From Oscillospiraceae bacterium (GTDB lineage: Bacteria > Bacillota > Clostridia > Oscillospirales > Acutalibacteraceae), in NCBI GenBank assembly GCA_015065925.1, contig SVPL01000008.1, positions 1 to 64,000 of the forward strand: DNA of 64,000 nt, read 5' to 3'. The position numbers were made by a program, and so were the translations under genes. Shown in pieces: positions 24,637-32,595 of the stretch. A model generated the notes under the pieces. That model was given only the letters and a program-made list of their open reading frames with translations. It did not search any database and was not told the origin of the DNA. Numbering within the stretch: the first letter of the stretch is position 1; each line of letters opens with the position of its first letter.

Positions 24637-26247
24637 TTAAAAATTGAATATGCTAAGTCCGTTACGGCTTGCCATAACCGACGCGCTTTTTGCTATTTCG
24701 TTTGTTGAAACATAAAAATTGTTACTGGCTTCAAGAGGCAGATATTCATCCCACTCAACAGGTACATCGTGATATCTACCGTCTCCGCCGTGTACAACAA
24801 CAATATCAATTCTTTTTTCAATATCATAAGAATAGGCGGTAATGCAGGTTTCATCAATACCGTTTTGAGAGCCCACAAATGATGATTTTAAAATAGCTTC
24901 GGTTTTTGTGTTTGGATGTACAACATATTTGTAATCTACCATATTTGCAAGCGCCTCGCTTTCCTTTAAAGAATAAACCTGCGAATAATCGGGTATTGGC
25001 TTTAGGGAATGTACAGGTCTTTCCTGATACATAGGAATAGCCAAAAGGGGCGCAAAATCGAAATATATAGCCTTGAAAAACTCGGTGTTTTTACCAACAA
25101 AATTTTCTTTTATAATATCAAAAGAATAGGAAATATAATTTTCAGGAAGCAGATTTAATACTCTGCCCTGACTATGGTTAGATATAATTTTGTTTGTGCG
25201 TTTGGTTTTTATAAAATTAAAATCGTCACCGTAACCCGTCTTTGATAGTATTAAATCAACCATATTTGTTTGAGCTAAGGGGGTAAATAATGTTCTGAAC
25301 TGAACCTCGTTATCTCTATCTAGTGCGTCAAAAAGAACTTCAAAATCAGAATTTGACATACTTACGAAATCATCATTTTGACTAATAGCCTTATCGGTTT
25401 TCTTTTTTAACTTCTTTTCACCGCGTTTTATGATTTTTTCAATTTGCCTTTCACTTTTTTGCTCCAGATGAGAGGCATCGCGGCTAAAGGATAAATCAGG
25501 TCCGCCCTGCGTACAATAATTCAAAACTACTTGGGTGTTATAAAAAGGTTTTGGCTTGGTTACGGTAGCGTGAAGCGTCTCGGACCTTGTTCGAGTTCTT
25601 AGTTTGCCGTCACTGTCACGATAGGTTTCGGTCCAGTGAATTGTTTTGTAACCGTGATAGGTTTCGGAGCCCATTGTATGTATGAGTTTGTTTTCAAACA
25701 AAAAGGGATTTTCGTTATAATTTCCCGCCAACACATCAAGGGTTGATTCTTCTGAATCATCATATTCACAAAAATCATAGTTGATTTTCATATCACTTTC
25801 CTGCTTTACCGAAAAGCAATCATCAAAAGATAGCAACGGAATTGTTGATTCAATAATATTTATGGCATCCTTGTCGGTAAAAAGCTTATTAAGAGGAAGC
25901 ATTTGGGCATTAGCTTCTGAAAGCAGTTCATCTGCACGCATATCTGCCTTTTCAATATCAGCTCTGATAGCCTTAATTTTCGGTGTAATTTTCAAAATAA
26001 CAAGAGGTATCAGTAATATTGTAATACACATTAATACCCTTAAAAATCTCCACCAATTCAGCTTTTTTCTTAATTTTAATAAATTTTCTTTATATTCGTT
26101 ATAAAGGCGCACCGTTTCGCGGTTTTGCTCTATATTAACTCCTGATTGCTTTACAAGCTTTTCAAAAAAAGCATTTACTTTATCAAAATGAGTATTTTTA
26201 TATTTACCTTCAAATTCCTCTAAGGGATTATATATTACCGATTCCAT
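24637..26247 (-). CDS. LemA-associated membrane protein of unknown function
   Basis: I do not recognise a named family. The 536-residue product has an N-terminal helical stretch, one hydrophobic segment (about residues 67-86, RFLRVLMCITILLIPLVIL), then a large domain. Visible segments include GYKTIHWTETYRDSDGKL, a Lys-rich coiled region (QIEKIIKRGEKKLKKKTDKA), VQFRTLFTPLAQTNMVDLIL, and FFKAIYFDFAPLLAIPMY. It is first in a two-gene unit with lemA. In other low-GC bacteria LemA genes are often paired with a large single-pass protein, so a membrane complex is plausible but inferred. Confidence 0.7.
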   Translation of the reverse strand: MESVIYNPLEEFEGKYKNTHFDKVNAFFEKLVKQSGVNIEQNRETVRLYNEYKENLLKLRKKLNWWRFLRVLMCITILLIPLVILKITPKIKAIRADIEKADMRADELLSEANAQMLPLNKLFTDKDAINIIESTIPLLSFDDCFSVKQESDMKINYDFCEYDDSEESTLDVLAGNYNENPFLFENKLIHTMGSETYHGYKTIHWTETYRDSDGKLRTRTRSETLHATVTKPKPFYNTQVVLNYCTQGGPDLSFSRDASHLEQKSERQIEKIIKRGEKKLKKKTDKAISQNDDFVSMSNSDFEVLFDALDRDNEVQFRTLFTPLAQTNMVDLILSKTGYGDDFNFIKTKRTNKIISNHSQGRVLNLLPENYISYSFDIIKENFVGKNTEFFKAIYFDFAPLLAIPMYQERPVHSLKPIPDYSQVYSLKESEALANMVDYKYVVHPNTKTEAILKSSFVGSQNGIDETCITAYSYDIEKRIDIVVVHGGDGRYHDVPVEWDEYLPLEASNNFYVSTNEIAKSASVMASRNGLSIFNF

Positions 26248-26339
26248 CTTACCACCTCTTATTTTACATTATACTACTTTTTCGATTAATGTAAAGTCGT
26301 TTTCAGAGAATAGTATCATTCAAATTTATATATCTTTTT

Positions 26340-26510
26340 GAAAGTGTGATTTAGAAATGTAATGTCTGCACTTTAGGCCCTAGCCTTTAATCGGTACCGC
26401 CTATGAAGTTCAATGAGCCAAAAGATGCTTAAAAATAGCCATTTAAGGCTGGTTCAAGTTTGAATGCTCTGGCTACGGCAACCTGAGTAATATAATCCTC
26501 ACTGTTTTTT
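26340..26510 (+). ncRNA. Candidate structured RNA, 6S-like
   Basis: A 171-base gene-free stretch, distinctly more GC-rich than its surroundings. Its ends pair: AAAGTG-T-GATT at 26341 with AATC-CT-CACT at 26494, followed by six T residues. Inside, GTTCAATGAGCC can pair with GGCT plus TTGAAT, GCC with GGC, and GGT with ACC, giving a long rod with bulges. Length and rod shape are like 6S RNA, the regulator of RNA polymerase holoenzyme. I see no SRP, tmRNA or RNase P signature sequence. No convincing promoter was found upstream. The class assignment is tentative. The rest of 26248-26674 holds the MerR-type promoter and nothing else I can see. Confidence 0.4.
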
Positions 26511-26552
26511 CACGCTAAAATACCTCAAAAAAACATAAATCTTCTAAAAGAC

Positions 26553-26583
26553 TTGACTTGTCCCTTAAGGTACAAGTTATAAT
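26553..26583 (+). promoter_or_regulatory. MerR-type promoter with palindromic operator in a 19-bp spacer
   Basis: TTGACT and TATAAT are separated by 19 bp rather than 17. The spacer region 26556-26577 is an imperfect palindrome, ACTTGTCCCTT/AAGGTACAAGT, with 11-bp half-sites and one mismatch. That geometry is the established mark of promoters activated by MerR-family regulators, which untwist the DNA. No MerR gene is present in this window. The target is the lipoprotein gene at 26675. Confidence 0.6.
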
Positions 26584-26674
26584 TACACTATACCAAATAT
26601 AGATTATTTTTGCAAGTGGTTACTTAAAAAATCTTTTTTGGAGAAATATTTTTTATTACTCAGGAGGTAATATT

Positions 26675-27154
26675 ATGAAAAAAGTATTAAGTATTTTATT
26701 GGCAGTTTCTTTGGTTTTCGGAATGACCTTTGTTATGTCGGCTTGCGGTGATAACTCTGCCGAAACAGAGCAAAATGAGTTTTTGCCCGAAGCTTTAAGA
26801 GCAGTAACGGCTGAGATGATTTCAGATTTAGAGGGTACCGCTTGGCAGATTGCAGGCGGTATGATTGACGGCGTTGAAATGGAGCAAGAAGATTTAGATG
26901 CTCTTTTAGAAGCCGCAGGCGGAGCAATTCAGTATATTTTTACAGATGATGCAAATATTCAAATGGCAACTTCCCTCAACACTTTAGATGGAACATATAC
27001 CCTTGAATCCGAAAACACAATTGTTCATATGGTATTCCCCGAAATTGAGTATTACGGAATTTTCTCAATAATCGGTGAGCAAACCGTGTTTATGATTGCT
27101 GATCCTAATCAAGCAGGAAGCGCTCTTTATTTAACTCAGGTAGAAGAGGGATAA
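26675..27154 (+). CDS. Small lipoprotein with lipocalin-like beta domain
   Basis: A 159-residue lipoprotein. Signal helix MKKVLSILLAVSLVFGMTFV is followed by the lipobox MSAC, with Cys at residue 24. The mature part starts with an acidic linker, then DLEGTAWQIAGGMIDGVEME, a helical insertion (EDLDALLEAAGGAIQYIF), and DGTYTLESENTIVHMVF. That strand pattern resembles bacterial lipocalin-like or META-like small barrels. GGAGG precedes the ATG. It is controlled by the 19-bp-spacer promoter described at 26553, which implies induction by a chemical or metal signal. Function unknown. Confidence 0.75.
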   Translation: MKKVLSILLAVSLVFGMTFVMSACGDNSAETEQNEFLPEALRAVTAEMISDLEGTAWQIAGGMIDGVEMEQEDLDALLEAAGGAIQYIFTDDANIQMATSLNTLDGTYTLESENTIVHMVFPEIEYYGIFSIIGEQTVFMIADPNQAGSALYLTQVEEG

Positions 27155-27228
27155 TCGTTTTTTATAAAAACGGGGGCTGAAAAAACAAACGCCAATTTAT
27201 CGGTTTAAATTAAACAAGAAAAACTTTA

Positions 27229-27268
27229 AAAGGGGAAGAAGTGAAAATTTCGCTTCTTCCCCCTTTTA
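27229..27268. repeat. Repeat family B, hairpin-only copy
   Basis: AAAAGGGGAAGAAGTGAAA and its near complement form a hairpin like that at 3571. The conserved downstream tail of the family is missing. The hairpin may also serve as a terminator for the lipoprotein gene, although no T-tract follows. Confidence 0.6.
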
Positions 27269-27320
27269 GGTTTTTATACCTAATCTTATGTATAAATGCT
27301 TTGAATATAAAAAAATTGCG

Positions 27321-27902
27321 CTACCCCATACAATCAATACCGCTACCCTTTTGGTAAAAAGCTATATCTTGAACAAATGGTAGTTCTTTTAGCTGTGAAA
27401 CCATTTGCTCTACCTTTTCTATGGTCTTTTCTTTTGGGTAAATAGTTATATATTGATGGTAATTGTTGTAATATTCTTCATAATCTTGGCTATTATTTTG
27501 TTTATACTTTTCTTCGTTCATTACTTTACCTGAAATACCTACGCAATCAATATTTTCCACCCCTTTAAAGTCCTCAACAGTAAATTCATAGCCTTTAAGA
27601 CTCACATCATGATGAATAATCACCTCAAAAAATTCAAGATATGTTTTATTATCAATAATTGCCGTAAAGGTTTGAACAATCTCGCTCGAACTGTTGTATT
27701 CGGGTGGATAATCATATTTGTAAAGCCAATAATCTCTTTCCTCTTGGGCTGTGGAAAAGCTTACAATCACATCACTGCTTGATTTTTTGGAATTATTATT
27801 TTTGTCATCAGCGGTAATCTCAACATTGGAACAACCGCAAACAAAAAGCAAAATAAAGCCTATAAGCAAGCAGAATATTTTGTGTTTCATATCTATATTC
27901 AT
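27321..27902 (-). CDS. Putative lipoprotein of unknown function
   Basis: A 193-residue product. After MNIDMKHK a hydrophobic helix ends in the lipobox VCGC (Cys about residue 24), then a Lys/Asn/Ser linker and a folded part with SFSTAQEERDYWLYKYDYPP, KGYEFTVEDFKGVENIDCVG and YYNNYHQYITIYPKEKTIEK. The C-terminus carries a Cys near its end (GSGIDCMG). No family is recognised. An AGAGG ribosome binding site overlaps the end of the VOC gene, whose stop codon is six bases upstream, so the two are cotranscribed. Confidence 0.7.
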   Translation of the reverse strand: MNIDMKHKIFCLLIGFILLFVCGCSNVEITADDKNNNSKKSSSDVIVSFSTAQEERDYWLYKYDYPPEYNSSSEIVQTFTAIIDNKTYLEFFEVIIHHDVSLKGYEFTVEDFKGVENIDCVGISGKVMNEEKYKQNNSQDYEEYYNNYHQYITIYPKEKTIEKVEQMVSQLKELPFVQDIAFYQKGSGIDCMG

Positions 27903-27907
27903 TAGTT

Positions 27908-28303
27908 TTACCTCTCAGAGAAAAATTCCACTTCTTCACCTGCGGCACCGATGCAAAAGCCCACTCTTATGGGGTAGACGGGGTTGGATGGAATATCAAC
28001 ATCCTTAGGCTCTATGGTGATTTCATACCCCGCGGCACGAACCGCCTCAATACATTCATCTACATTTTCAACCTCAAATGCTATATGGCGCAAGGGACCG
28101 GGTTGGGGTTCACATTCGGCATTGGAAAAAAGCTCTAAAATGCCTGCACCCGTATCAATCATAGCACAAAGAGCACCGCCTTTTTCCCAACGCCTTACAA
28201 TGGGCAGACCTAAAATTTCATTGTAAAAGCGTATGGCTTCTTCAAATTTTTCCACACCGCTTGCCTTGATTGCAATGTGATGAATTCCTTTGATTTTTAC
28301 CAT
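27908..28303 (-). CDS. VOC-superfamily (glyoxalase-like) protein
   Basis: A 131-residue vicinal-oxygen-chelate protein. The start at 28303 (MVKIKGIHHIAIKASGVEKF) is chosen because GGAGGAG lies upstream. Two beta-alpha-beta-beta-beta modules are visible: GIHHIAIKA ... FYNEILGLPIVRRW, and LRHIAFEVENVDECIEAVRA. Candidate metal ligands are His in HHIAIK, His in RHIAFEV and Glu in GEEVEFF. These are the positions used by lactoylglutathione lyase and methylmalonyl-CoA epimerase. The substrate is unknown. It is first of a two-gene unit with a lipoprotein. Confidence 0.85.
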   Translation of the reverse strand: MVKIKGIHHIAIKASGVEKFEEAIRFYNEILGLPIVRRWEKGGALCAMIDTGAGILELFSNAECEPQPGPLRHIAFEVENVDECIEAVRAAGYEITIEPKDVDIPSNPVYPIRVGFCIGAAGEEVEFFSER

Positions 28304-28414
28304 AATATCTCCTCCTTTATTTAAAACAATAGTACCATATTGTGAATATAGTGTCAATACTCAAACTAATTGTAAGTGATTATTTACAAAAATATATTTG
28401 ATTGGCGTAGAAAG

Positions 28415-28443
28415 TTGCATTTTTCAAAAGAATATGTTATAAT
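28415..28443 (+). promoter_or_regulatory. SigA-type promoter for the transglutaminase-dockerin protein
   Basis: TTGCAT, 17-bp spacer, TATAAT, 33 bp before the start codon. Confidence 0.7.
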
Positions 28444-28476
28444 CAAAATATATAACTATATTAAGAGGAGAGAAAA

Positions 28477-30003
28477 ATGTTTAAATCTGCATTTAAAAGA
28501 ATAGTTTGCTTTATTTTTTGTATATTATTGGTGGTTTGCAGTTTCCCTATAAACGCATTTGCCGAGCAGGAAAGTGTTGAGCTTACTCTTGAAACATATT
28601 TAAGTAGCTCTAAAGAACCGCGAATGGTTCAAAATTACGAAGCCCTTGCAAGCAGGCTGGATGAGCAGCTTAAAAATTTTGAGCCCAGTATTAATATTTA
28701 CGATTTTAAGCTTAAATCGACTCCTGAAAATCAACAGATAATAGTTGATATTTTATCGGGCGGGCTTCCTGAATGTTTCCATATTGACCTTGCTTTTCAA
28801 ATTTCAACATATGGTGAATATATTGGTGCTATTGTTCCTAATTATTTATACACTCAGGATGAATATAATCAAATGCTTGCTGAATGTGAAGCTGCGGCCG
28901 ATAAAATGCTTCAGGGCGTTGAGGGTAATAACAATCTGAGTGATGTAGAAAAGCTTCTTATTCTTCACGACCGTATTGCTGTTTCTTGTGAATATGATGA
29001 AGAACGCCTTGAAGCGGGTATGGTTCCGCAAATTTCCCATTCAATGTATGGTGCTTTTGTAAATAAGCTTGCCGTTTGCCAAGGCTACGCCCTTGCCTAT
29101 GAATATATGCTTAACAGAATAGGAATTGAAAATTATTATGTTGGCTCAGAATTACTTTACCACGCGTGGAATATAGTTTATGTTGATGGCAAACCCTACC
29201 ATGTGGATATTACTTGGGATGATAATCCTTGGGATATTACGGGTAAGGTAACGCATAAAAACTTTTTGGTTTCTACCGAAAAGTTTATAGCAAATGGGCA
29301 TTATGCAAGTGATGGAGACCAATATATCATTGATTATGACACTTCTCCCGATGACACAACCTATGATAATTATTTTTGGCAAGATATTGAGTCGGCTTTT
29401 GTTCAGTTAGATGATGAGATTTACTATATTGATAGCATTAATAAGGCGGCTCAAAACCAGCGTGTAGTTATAAAGCGTTATAGCGACAATGAAATTATTT
29501 ATGAAACCGAAGAGCTTTGGATGGTTGGCAACGCCTATTATCCCGGCAATTTTGCAAGACTTTCATCCTGTGGCAGTGAATTACTTTTTTCTCTTAGTGA
29601 TGGAATTTATTCCTTTAATCCCAAAAACAGTAAGGTTAAGCTAGTTCAGGCAAAGCCTAATGTGGGTGTTGGTTTTAATATTTACGGTTTCACTTATAGT
29701 GATGGTATGCTGATTTATGACCTTTCAAATTCACCGTTTTTTAATTCTGAAACCAAAAAACTTTATGAATATAAGGTGCCATATGTTCCAAAAGAGGATT
29801 TACCGTATACTCCGGGAGATATTAATGATGATGGCGATGTTACCTTAACAGATGTTGTATTCATAGCGCAATATGTTGCAGAGTGGGATGTTGTGTGCAA
29901 CGAATTGGCAGTGGATGTAAACGGCGACGAAAGTGTGAATTTACAGGATGTAACCCATCTGGCACAATATGTTGCAGATTGGGAAGGCGTAGAACTTCAT
30001 TAA
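28477..30003 (+). CDS. Secreted transglutaminase-like protein with C-terminal dockerin
   Basis: A 508-residue secreted protein. Signal peptide residues 1-29 end INAFAEQ. A transglutaminase/protease-like core has Cys about 199 in AVCQGYALAYEYML, His about 228 in LLYHAWNIVYVDG and Asp about 243 in PYHVDITWDD, the usual Cys-His-Asp triad. A beta-rich middle (residues 300-440) has propeller-like repeats. A dockerin occupies residues 445-508: GDINDDGDVTLTDVVFIAQY and DVNGDESVNLQDVTHLAQYV, the second calcium loop having Glu in place of Gly. The dockerin implies attachment to a cohesin scaffold, for which the protein at 6641 is a candidate. Confidence 0.88.
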   Translation: MFKSAFKRIVCFIFCILLVVCSFPINAFAEQESVELTLETYLSSSKEPRMVQNYEALASRLDEQLKNFEPSINIYDFKLKSTPENQQIIVDILSGGLPECFHIDLAFQISTYGEYIGAIVPNYLYTQDEYNQMLAECEAAADKMLQGVEGNNNLSDVEKLLILHDRIAVSCEYDEERLEAGMVPQISHSMYGAFVNKLAVCQGYALAYEYMLNRIGIENYYVGSELLYHAWNIVYVDGKPYHVDITWDDNPWDITGKVTHKNFLVSTEKFIANGHYASDGDQYIIDYDTSPDDTTYDNYFWQDIESAFVQLDDEIYYIDSINKAAQNQRVVIKRYSDNEIIYETEELWMVGNAYYPGNFARLSSCGSELLFSLSDGIYSFNPKNSKVKLVQAKPNVGVGFNIYGFTYSDGMLIYDLSNSPFFNSETKKLYEYKVPYVPKEDLPYTPGDINDDGDVTLTDVVFIAQYVAEWDVVCNELAVDVNGDESVNLQDVTHLAQYVADWEGVELH

Positions 30004-30014
30004 TTTAATAATAT

Positions 30015-30062
30015 AAAATGCGTTATGGAGCATATAAAGCAATGCTCCATAACGCATTTTTT
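30015..30062 (+). terminator. Intrinsic terminator
   Basis: AAAATGCGTTATGGAGCA pairs with TGCTCCATAACGCATTTT, followed by more T residues. Confidence 0.93.
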
Positions 30063-30064
30063 GT

Positions 30065-30109
30065 GCTGAACCGATAAATTTATAATAACTTGTAATTTAT
30101 CGGTTCAGC
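30065..30109. repeat. 16-bp-arm hairpin
   Basis: GCTGAACCGATAAATT and its exact complement, 13-bp loop. The core AATTTATCGGTT recurs in intergenic DNA at 27191 and 41386. Confidence 0.7.
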
Positions 30110-30116
30110 AATCTGG

Positions 30117-30146
30117 ATTCTAGTGTCTAGCGACTAGCATCTAGTT
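30117..30146. repeat. Degenerate TCTAG heptamer repeats
   Basis: TCTAGTG, TCTAGCG, ACTAGCA and TCTAGTT stand in tandem with a 7-bp period. A similar tract lies at 41399-41433. Confidence 0.55.
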
Positions 30147-30291
30147 AGCAGCAGCAGTCGTTGTTTTGGCAACCGCAGCCACAGTTGTTAGTGTTTTGAT
30201 AACCGCAACCGTTGTTACCGCCGCAGCATACAAGCACTAAAATAAGGATAATCACCCAAGAACAGTTGTTACCACCAAAGAAGTTACACAT
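30145..30291 (-). CDS. Cys-rich membrane microprotein, 48 residues
   Basis: Start at 30291 (MCNFFGGNNCSW) is chosen because GAAAGGGG lies upstream at good spacing; a longer frame adds 18 residues through that site. The product has one hydrophobic helix (WVIILILVLVCC, residues 12-23) and a tail of Gly, Asn and Cys ending CGCGCQNNDCCC, with 11 Cys in 48 residues. It resembles the short YjcZ-like spore or clostridial Cys-rich peptides only in size and layout. Metal binding or disulfide cross-linking is possible. Overlaps the end of the heptamer repeat. Confidence 0.6.
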   Translation of the reverse strand: MCNFFGGNNCSWVIILILVLVCCGGNNGCGYQNTNNCGCGCQNNDCCC

Positions 30292-30516
30292 AAATTTTTC
30301 CCCTTTCAAAGAAAATAGCAGTGTTAAGCAGAGGAGAAGCTTCACCGTCTGATTAACCTACACTATAGCCTATGCTAAACTTTCAATTTGGTTACAATAT
30401 GATTTTCAAAAAACAATATACATCAAAAATCAAAGAAAACTAAAGATATTTAAAGAAAAATGCAGATATTTTAAAATTTTGAGGGTTTTCGCGTAAAAAT
30501 CCCGTAAAAATAAAAA

Positions 30517-30544
30517 TTGACTTTTACTGACCTTTGAATATAAT
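30517..30544 (+). promoter_or_regulatory. SigA-type promoter of the ctsR operon
   Basis: TTGACT, 16-bp spacer, TATAAT. The -35 element lies within the upstream CtsR box. Confidence 0.8.
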
Positions 30545-30572
30545 TAAATACAGAAGGTCAGTAAAAGTCAAA
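30517..30572 (+). promoter_or_regulatory. Two inverted CtsR operators
   Basis: 30556-30572 reads GGTCAGT-AAA-AGTCAAA, close to the known CtsR heptamer pair (RGTCAAA, 3-bp spacer, RGTCAAA). 30517-30533 is its exact 17-bp reverse complement. The two boxes flank the -10 element, one covering -35 and the other the transcription start, so CtsR would shut off its own operon. Confidence 0.85.
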
Positions 30573-30588
30573 AATGAGGTGCATAAAA

Positions 30589-31041
30589 ATGAAAATGAGT
30601 GATATAATAACTGCTCATATACTAAATATGTTAGAGCAATCGGAATATGATACTGCTGAAATTCAGCGAAATGAATTTGCATCCCTTATAGGATGTGTAC
30701 CCAGCCAGATAAATTATGTTTTGGCATCCCGCTTTACCCCTGAGCACGGGTATGTAATAGAAAGCAGGCGAGGTGGCGGCGGATATATAAGAATTTCCCG
30801 AGTTCGATTGGATAAATCCTCTGCCCTTATGCATATAATCAATTCAGTAGGCAGTGAATTAGATACCTCAACAGCTCGAATATTAATAGAAAACAGTCGC
30901 GGGGCCGAGCTTATAACCAATGAGGCGGCTGAGCTTATGAAGGCAGCAACCTCAAGTACGGTGCTTCGTCAAATACCGCCACCCTTCAGGGATAGCTTCC
31001 GCGCGGCGGTAGTTAAACAAATGTTGCTTTCTCTTATTTAG
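30589..31041 (+). CDS. ctsR: Transcriptional repressor CtsR
   Basis: CtsR, the class III heat-shock repressor, about 150 residues; ATG at 30589 is chosen for GAGGTG 7 bp upstream. The winged HTH spans SDIITAHILNMLEQSEYDTA to LIGCVPSQINYVLASRFTPE, with the wing RRGGGGYIRI, whose arginine is the McsB phosphorylation target in Bacillus. A helical dimer domain follows. It binds the two operators overlapping its own promoter and is released or degraded in stress through McsA, McsB and ClpC, all encoded just downstream. Confidence 0.95.
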   Translation: MKMSDIITAHILNMLEQSEYDTAEIQRNEFASLIGCVPSQINYVLASRFTPEHGYVIESRRGGGGYIRISRVRLDKSSALMHIINSVGSELDTSTARILIENSRGAELITNEAAELMKAATSSTVLRQIPPPFRDSFRAAVVKQMLLSLI

Positions 31042-31070
31042 GTTGGCATTAATTAAGGAGGAATTTTATT

Positions 31071-31565
31071 ATGATGTGTGAAAATTGTGGAAAAAATCCT
31101 GCTACAACCCATTTAAAGACCGTTTTAAACGGAGTAGTGGAGGAAAAACATCTTTGTTCATATTGCGCCGCCAATAATGGTTACGGTAATGTTGGTGGAC
31201 TTAGTCTTACTAATATGTTGGCGTCTATGTTTGGTGAAAGTGTAAGCCGCGGTAAGCCAATCTCAAAGCGCTGTAAGTGTTGCGGCGCCTCCTTTTCTGA
31301 TATAGCCCAAAGTGGCAGAGTAGGGTGCAGTGAGTGCTATACAACCTTCAGAAATGAACTTTTGCCCTCCCTCAACCGTCTTCACGGCAAGGCAATTCAT
31401 ATTGGCAATACACCGGTTGAGGAAAAAAACGAAGACTCTTTGGAGGAAAGAATTAAAAAGCTAAAAAAACAGCTTGCCGATGCAATTAAGGCAGAGGAAT
31501 TTGAAAAAGCCGCAGAGCTTCGTGATGAAATAAGAGGATTGGAAGGGGAGGAAAACAATGCGTAA
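31071..31565 (+). CDS. mcsA: McsA, activator of arginine kinase McsB
   Basis: A 164-residue protein with four CxxC zinc pairs: CENCGK, CSYCAA, CKCCGA and CSECYT. A C-terminal UVR motif ([17 protein letters not shown], residues about 140-157) is preceded by a coiled coil. McsA binds and activates McsB and links it to ClpC and CtsR. GGAGG precedes the ATG; a second Met follows at once. It overlaps mcsB by 8 bp, giving translational coupling. Confidence 0.94.
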   Translation: MMCENCGKNPATTHLKTVLNGVVEEKHLCSYCAANNGYGNVGGLSLTNMLASMFGESVSRGKPISKRCKCCGASFSDIAQSGRVGCSECYTTFRNELLPSLNRLHGKAIHIGNTPVEEKNEDSLEERIKKLKKQLADAIKAEEFEKAAELRDEIRGLEGEENNA

Positions 31566-32568
31566 TTGGTATGAAAATGTAGATGCATTAAACCCGCTTG
31601 TTGTTAGTTCAAGAATTCGTCTTGCCCGTAACATTAAGGGAGTTCCCTTTCCCAAAAGAATGAACACGGCACAAAAGGAAGAAACCTTAAAAAGTATTAA
31701 AGACCTTTTGGACGGAATTTCTATTGACTCGGTTGGAACACTTAAATATATTGATATGGAAGCAGTCCCCGAGGAGGAGCTTTTTGCAATGGTGGAACGA
31801 CATATTATAAGTCCCGATTTTGCAAAAAAAGCAGGGCCAAAGGGTATTGTGATAAGCGAAAACGAAGCGGTCAGCATTATGCTTTTAGAGGAAGACCACA
31901 TCCGTCTTCAGGTAATTCAGGGTGGACTTAAACTTAATGAAGCCTACGAAATTGCAAAAAAAATTGAATTAATTTTAAGTAAAGGATTAACCATAGCCTT
32001 CGATAGTCAGTTAGGTTATCTAACCGAATGTCCAACAAATTTGGGAACGGGACTCAGAGCCTCTTTAATGCTTCATCTGCCAATTTTAGAGGGTAGCGGA
32101 AGCCTTTCTACCATTGCCGATTCGGTTTCAAAAATCGGTCTTACGGTACGGGGAATGTACGGAGAGGGCAGTCGTTCTCACGCCTCTCTTTATCAGCTTT
32201 CAAATCAGGTTACTCTTGGCATTTCCGAGCAGGCGGCAATTGATAATCTGACTGCAATAGCTAATCAAATAGTTCAAAAGGAGCTTTCTGCCCGTGAAAA
32301 TTTAGATAAAAAAGCCTTAGAGGATTCGGTTTACCGCGCCCTTGGTACATTAAGGTATGCAAGACTTTTAACAAGTGAGGAAATGATGAAATTAATTTCA
32401 AGTGTTAAACTTGGTGTGGAAATGGGCATACTTGAGGATATCGAGTCTGCTTTGCCTATGTCACTTTTAATTGAAACTCAGGCTTTTTCACTACAAAAAA
32501 CTAATGGTCGAATGACTCCGTCCGACCGCGATATACTTCGCGCAAGTATTATTCGCGAGCGACTTTAA
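31558..32568 (+). CDS. mcsB: Protein arginine kinase McsB
   Basis: A 336-residue phosphagen-kinase-fold enzyme that phosphorylates protein arginines and so marks substrates for ClpCP. Nucleotide and guanidino-site motifs are VVSSRIRLARNIKGVPFP near the N-terminus, AFDSQLGYLTECPTNLGTGL (carrying the conserved Cys), RASLMLHLP and RGMYGEGSRSHASLYQLSNQ. Length and motif order match the family. It starts within the 3' end of mcsA, after GGAGGA. A regulator and partner of CtsR and ClpC. Confidence 0.95.
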   Translation: MRNWYENVDALNPLVVSSRIRLARNIKGVPFPKRMNTAQKEETLKSIKDLLDGISIDSVGTLKYIDMEAVPEEELFAMVERHIISPDFAKKAGPKGIVISENEAVSIMLLEEDHIRLQVIQGGLKLNEAYEIAKKIELILSKGLTIAFDSQLGYLTECPTNLGTGLRASLMLHLPILEGSGSLSTIADSVSKIGLTVRGMYGEGSRSHASLYQLSNQVTLGISEQAAIDNLTAIANQIVQKELSARENLDKKALEDSVYRALGTLRYARLLTSEEMMKLISSVKLGVEMGILEDIESALPMSLLIETQAFSLQKTNGRMTPSDRDILRASIIRERL

Positions 32569-32595
32569 AACAAAAAACGAAAGGAAGCACAGTAT

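Noticed and set aside
26340..26510. tmRNA, SRP RNA, RNase P RNA or T-box leader
   Set aside because: None of the signature sequences of these RNAs (tmRNA 5' end, GGAAG SRP tetraloop region, T-box TGGNACCGCG) is present.
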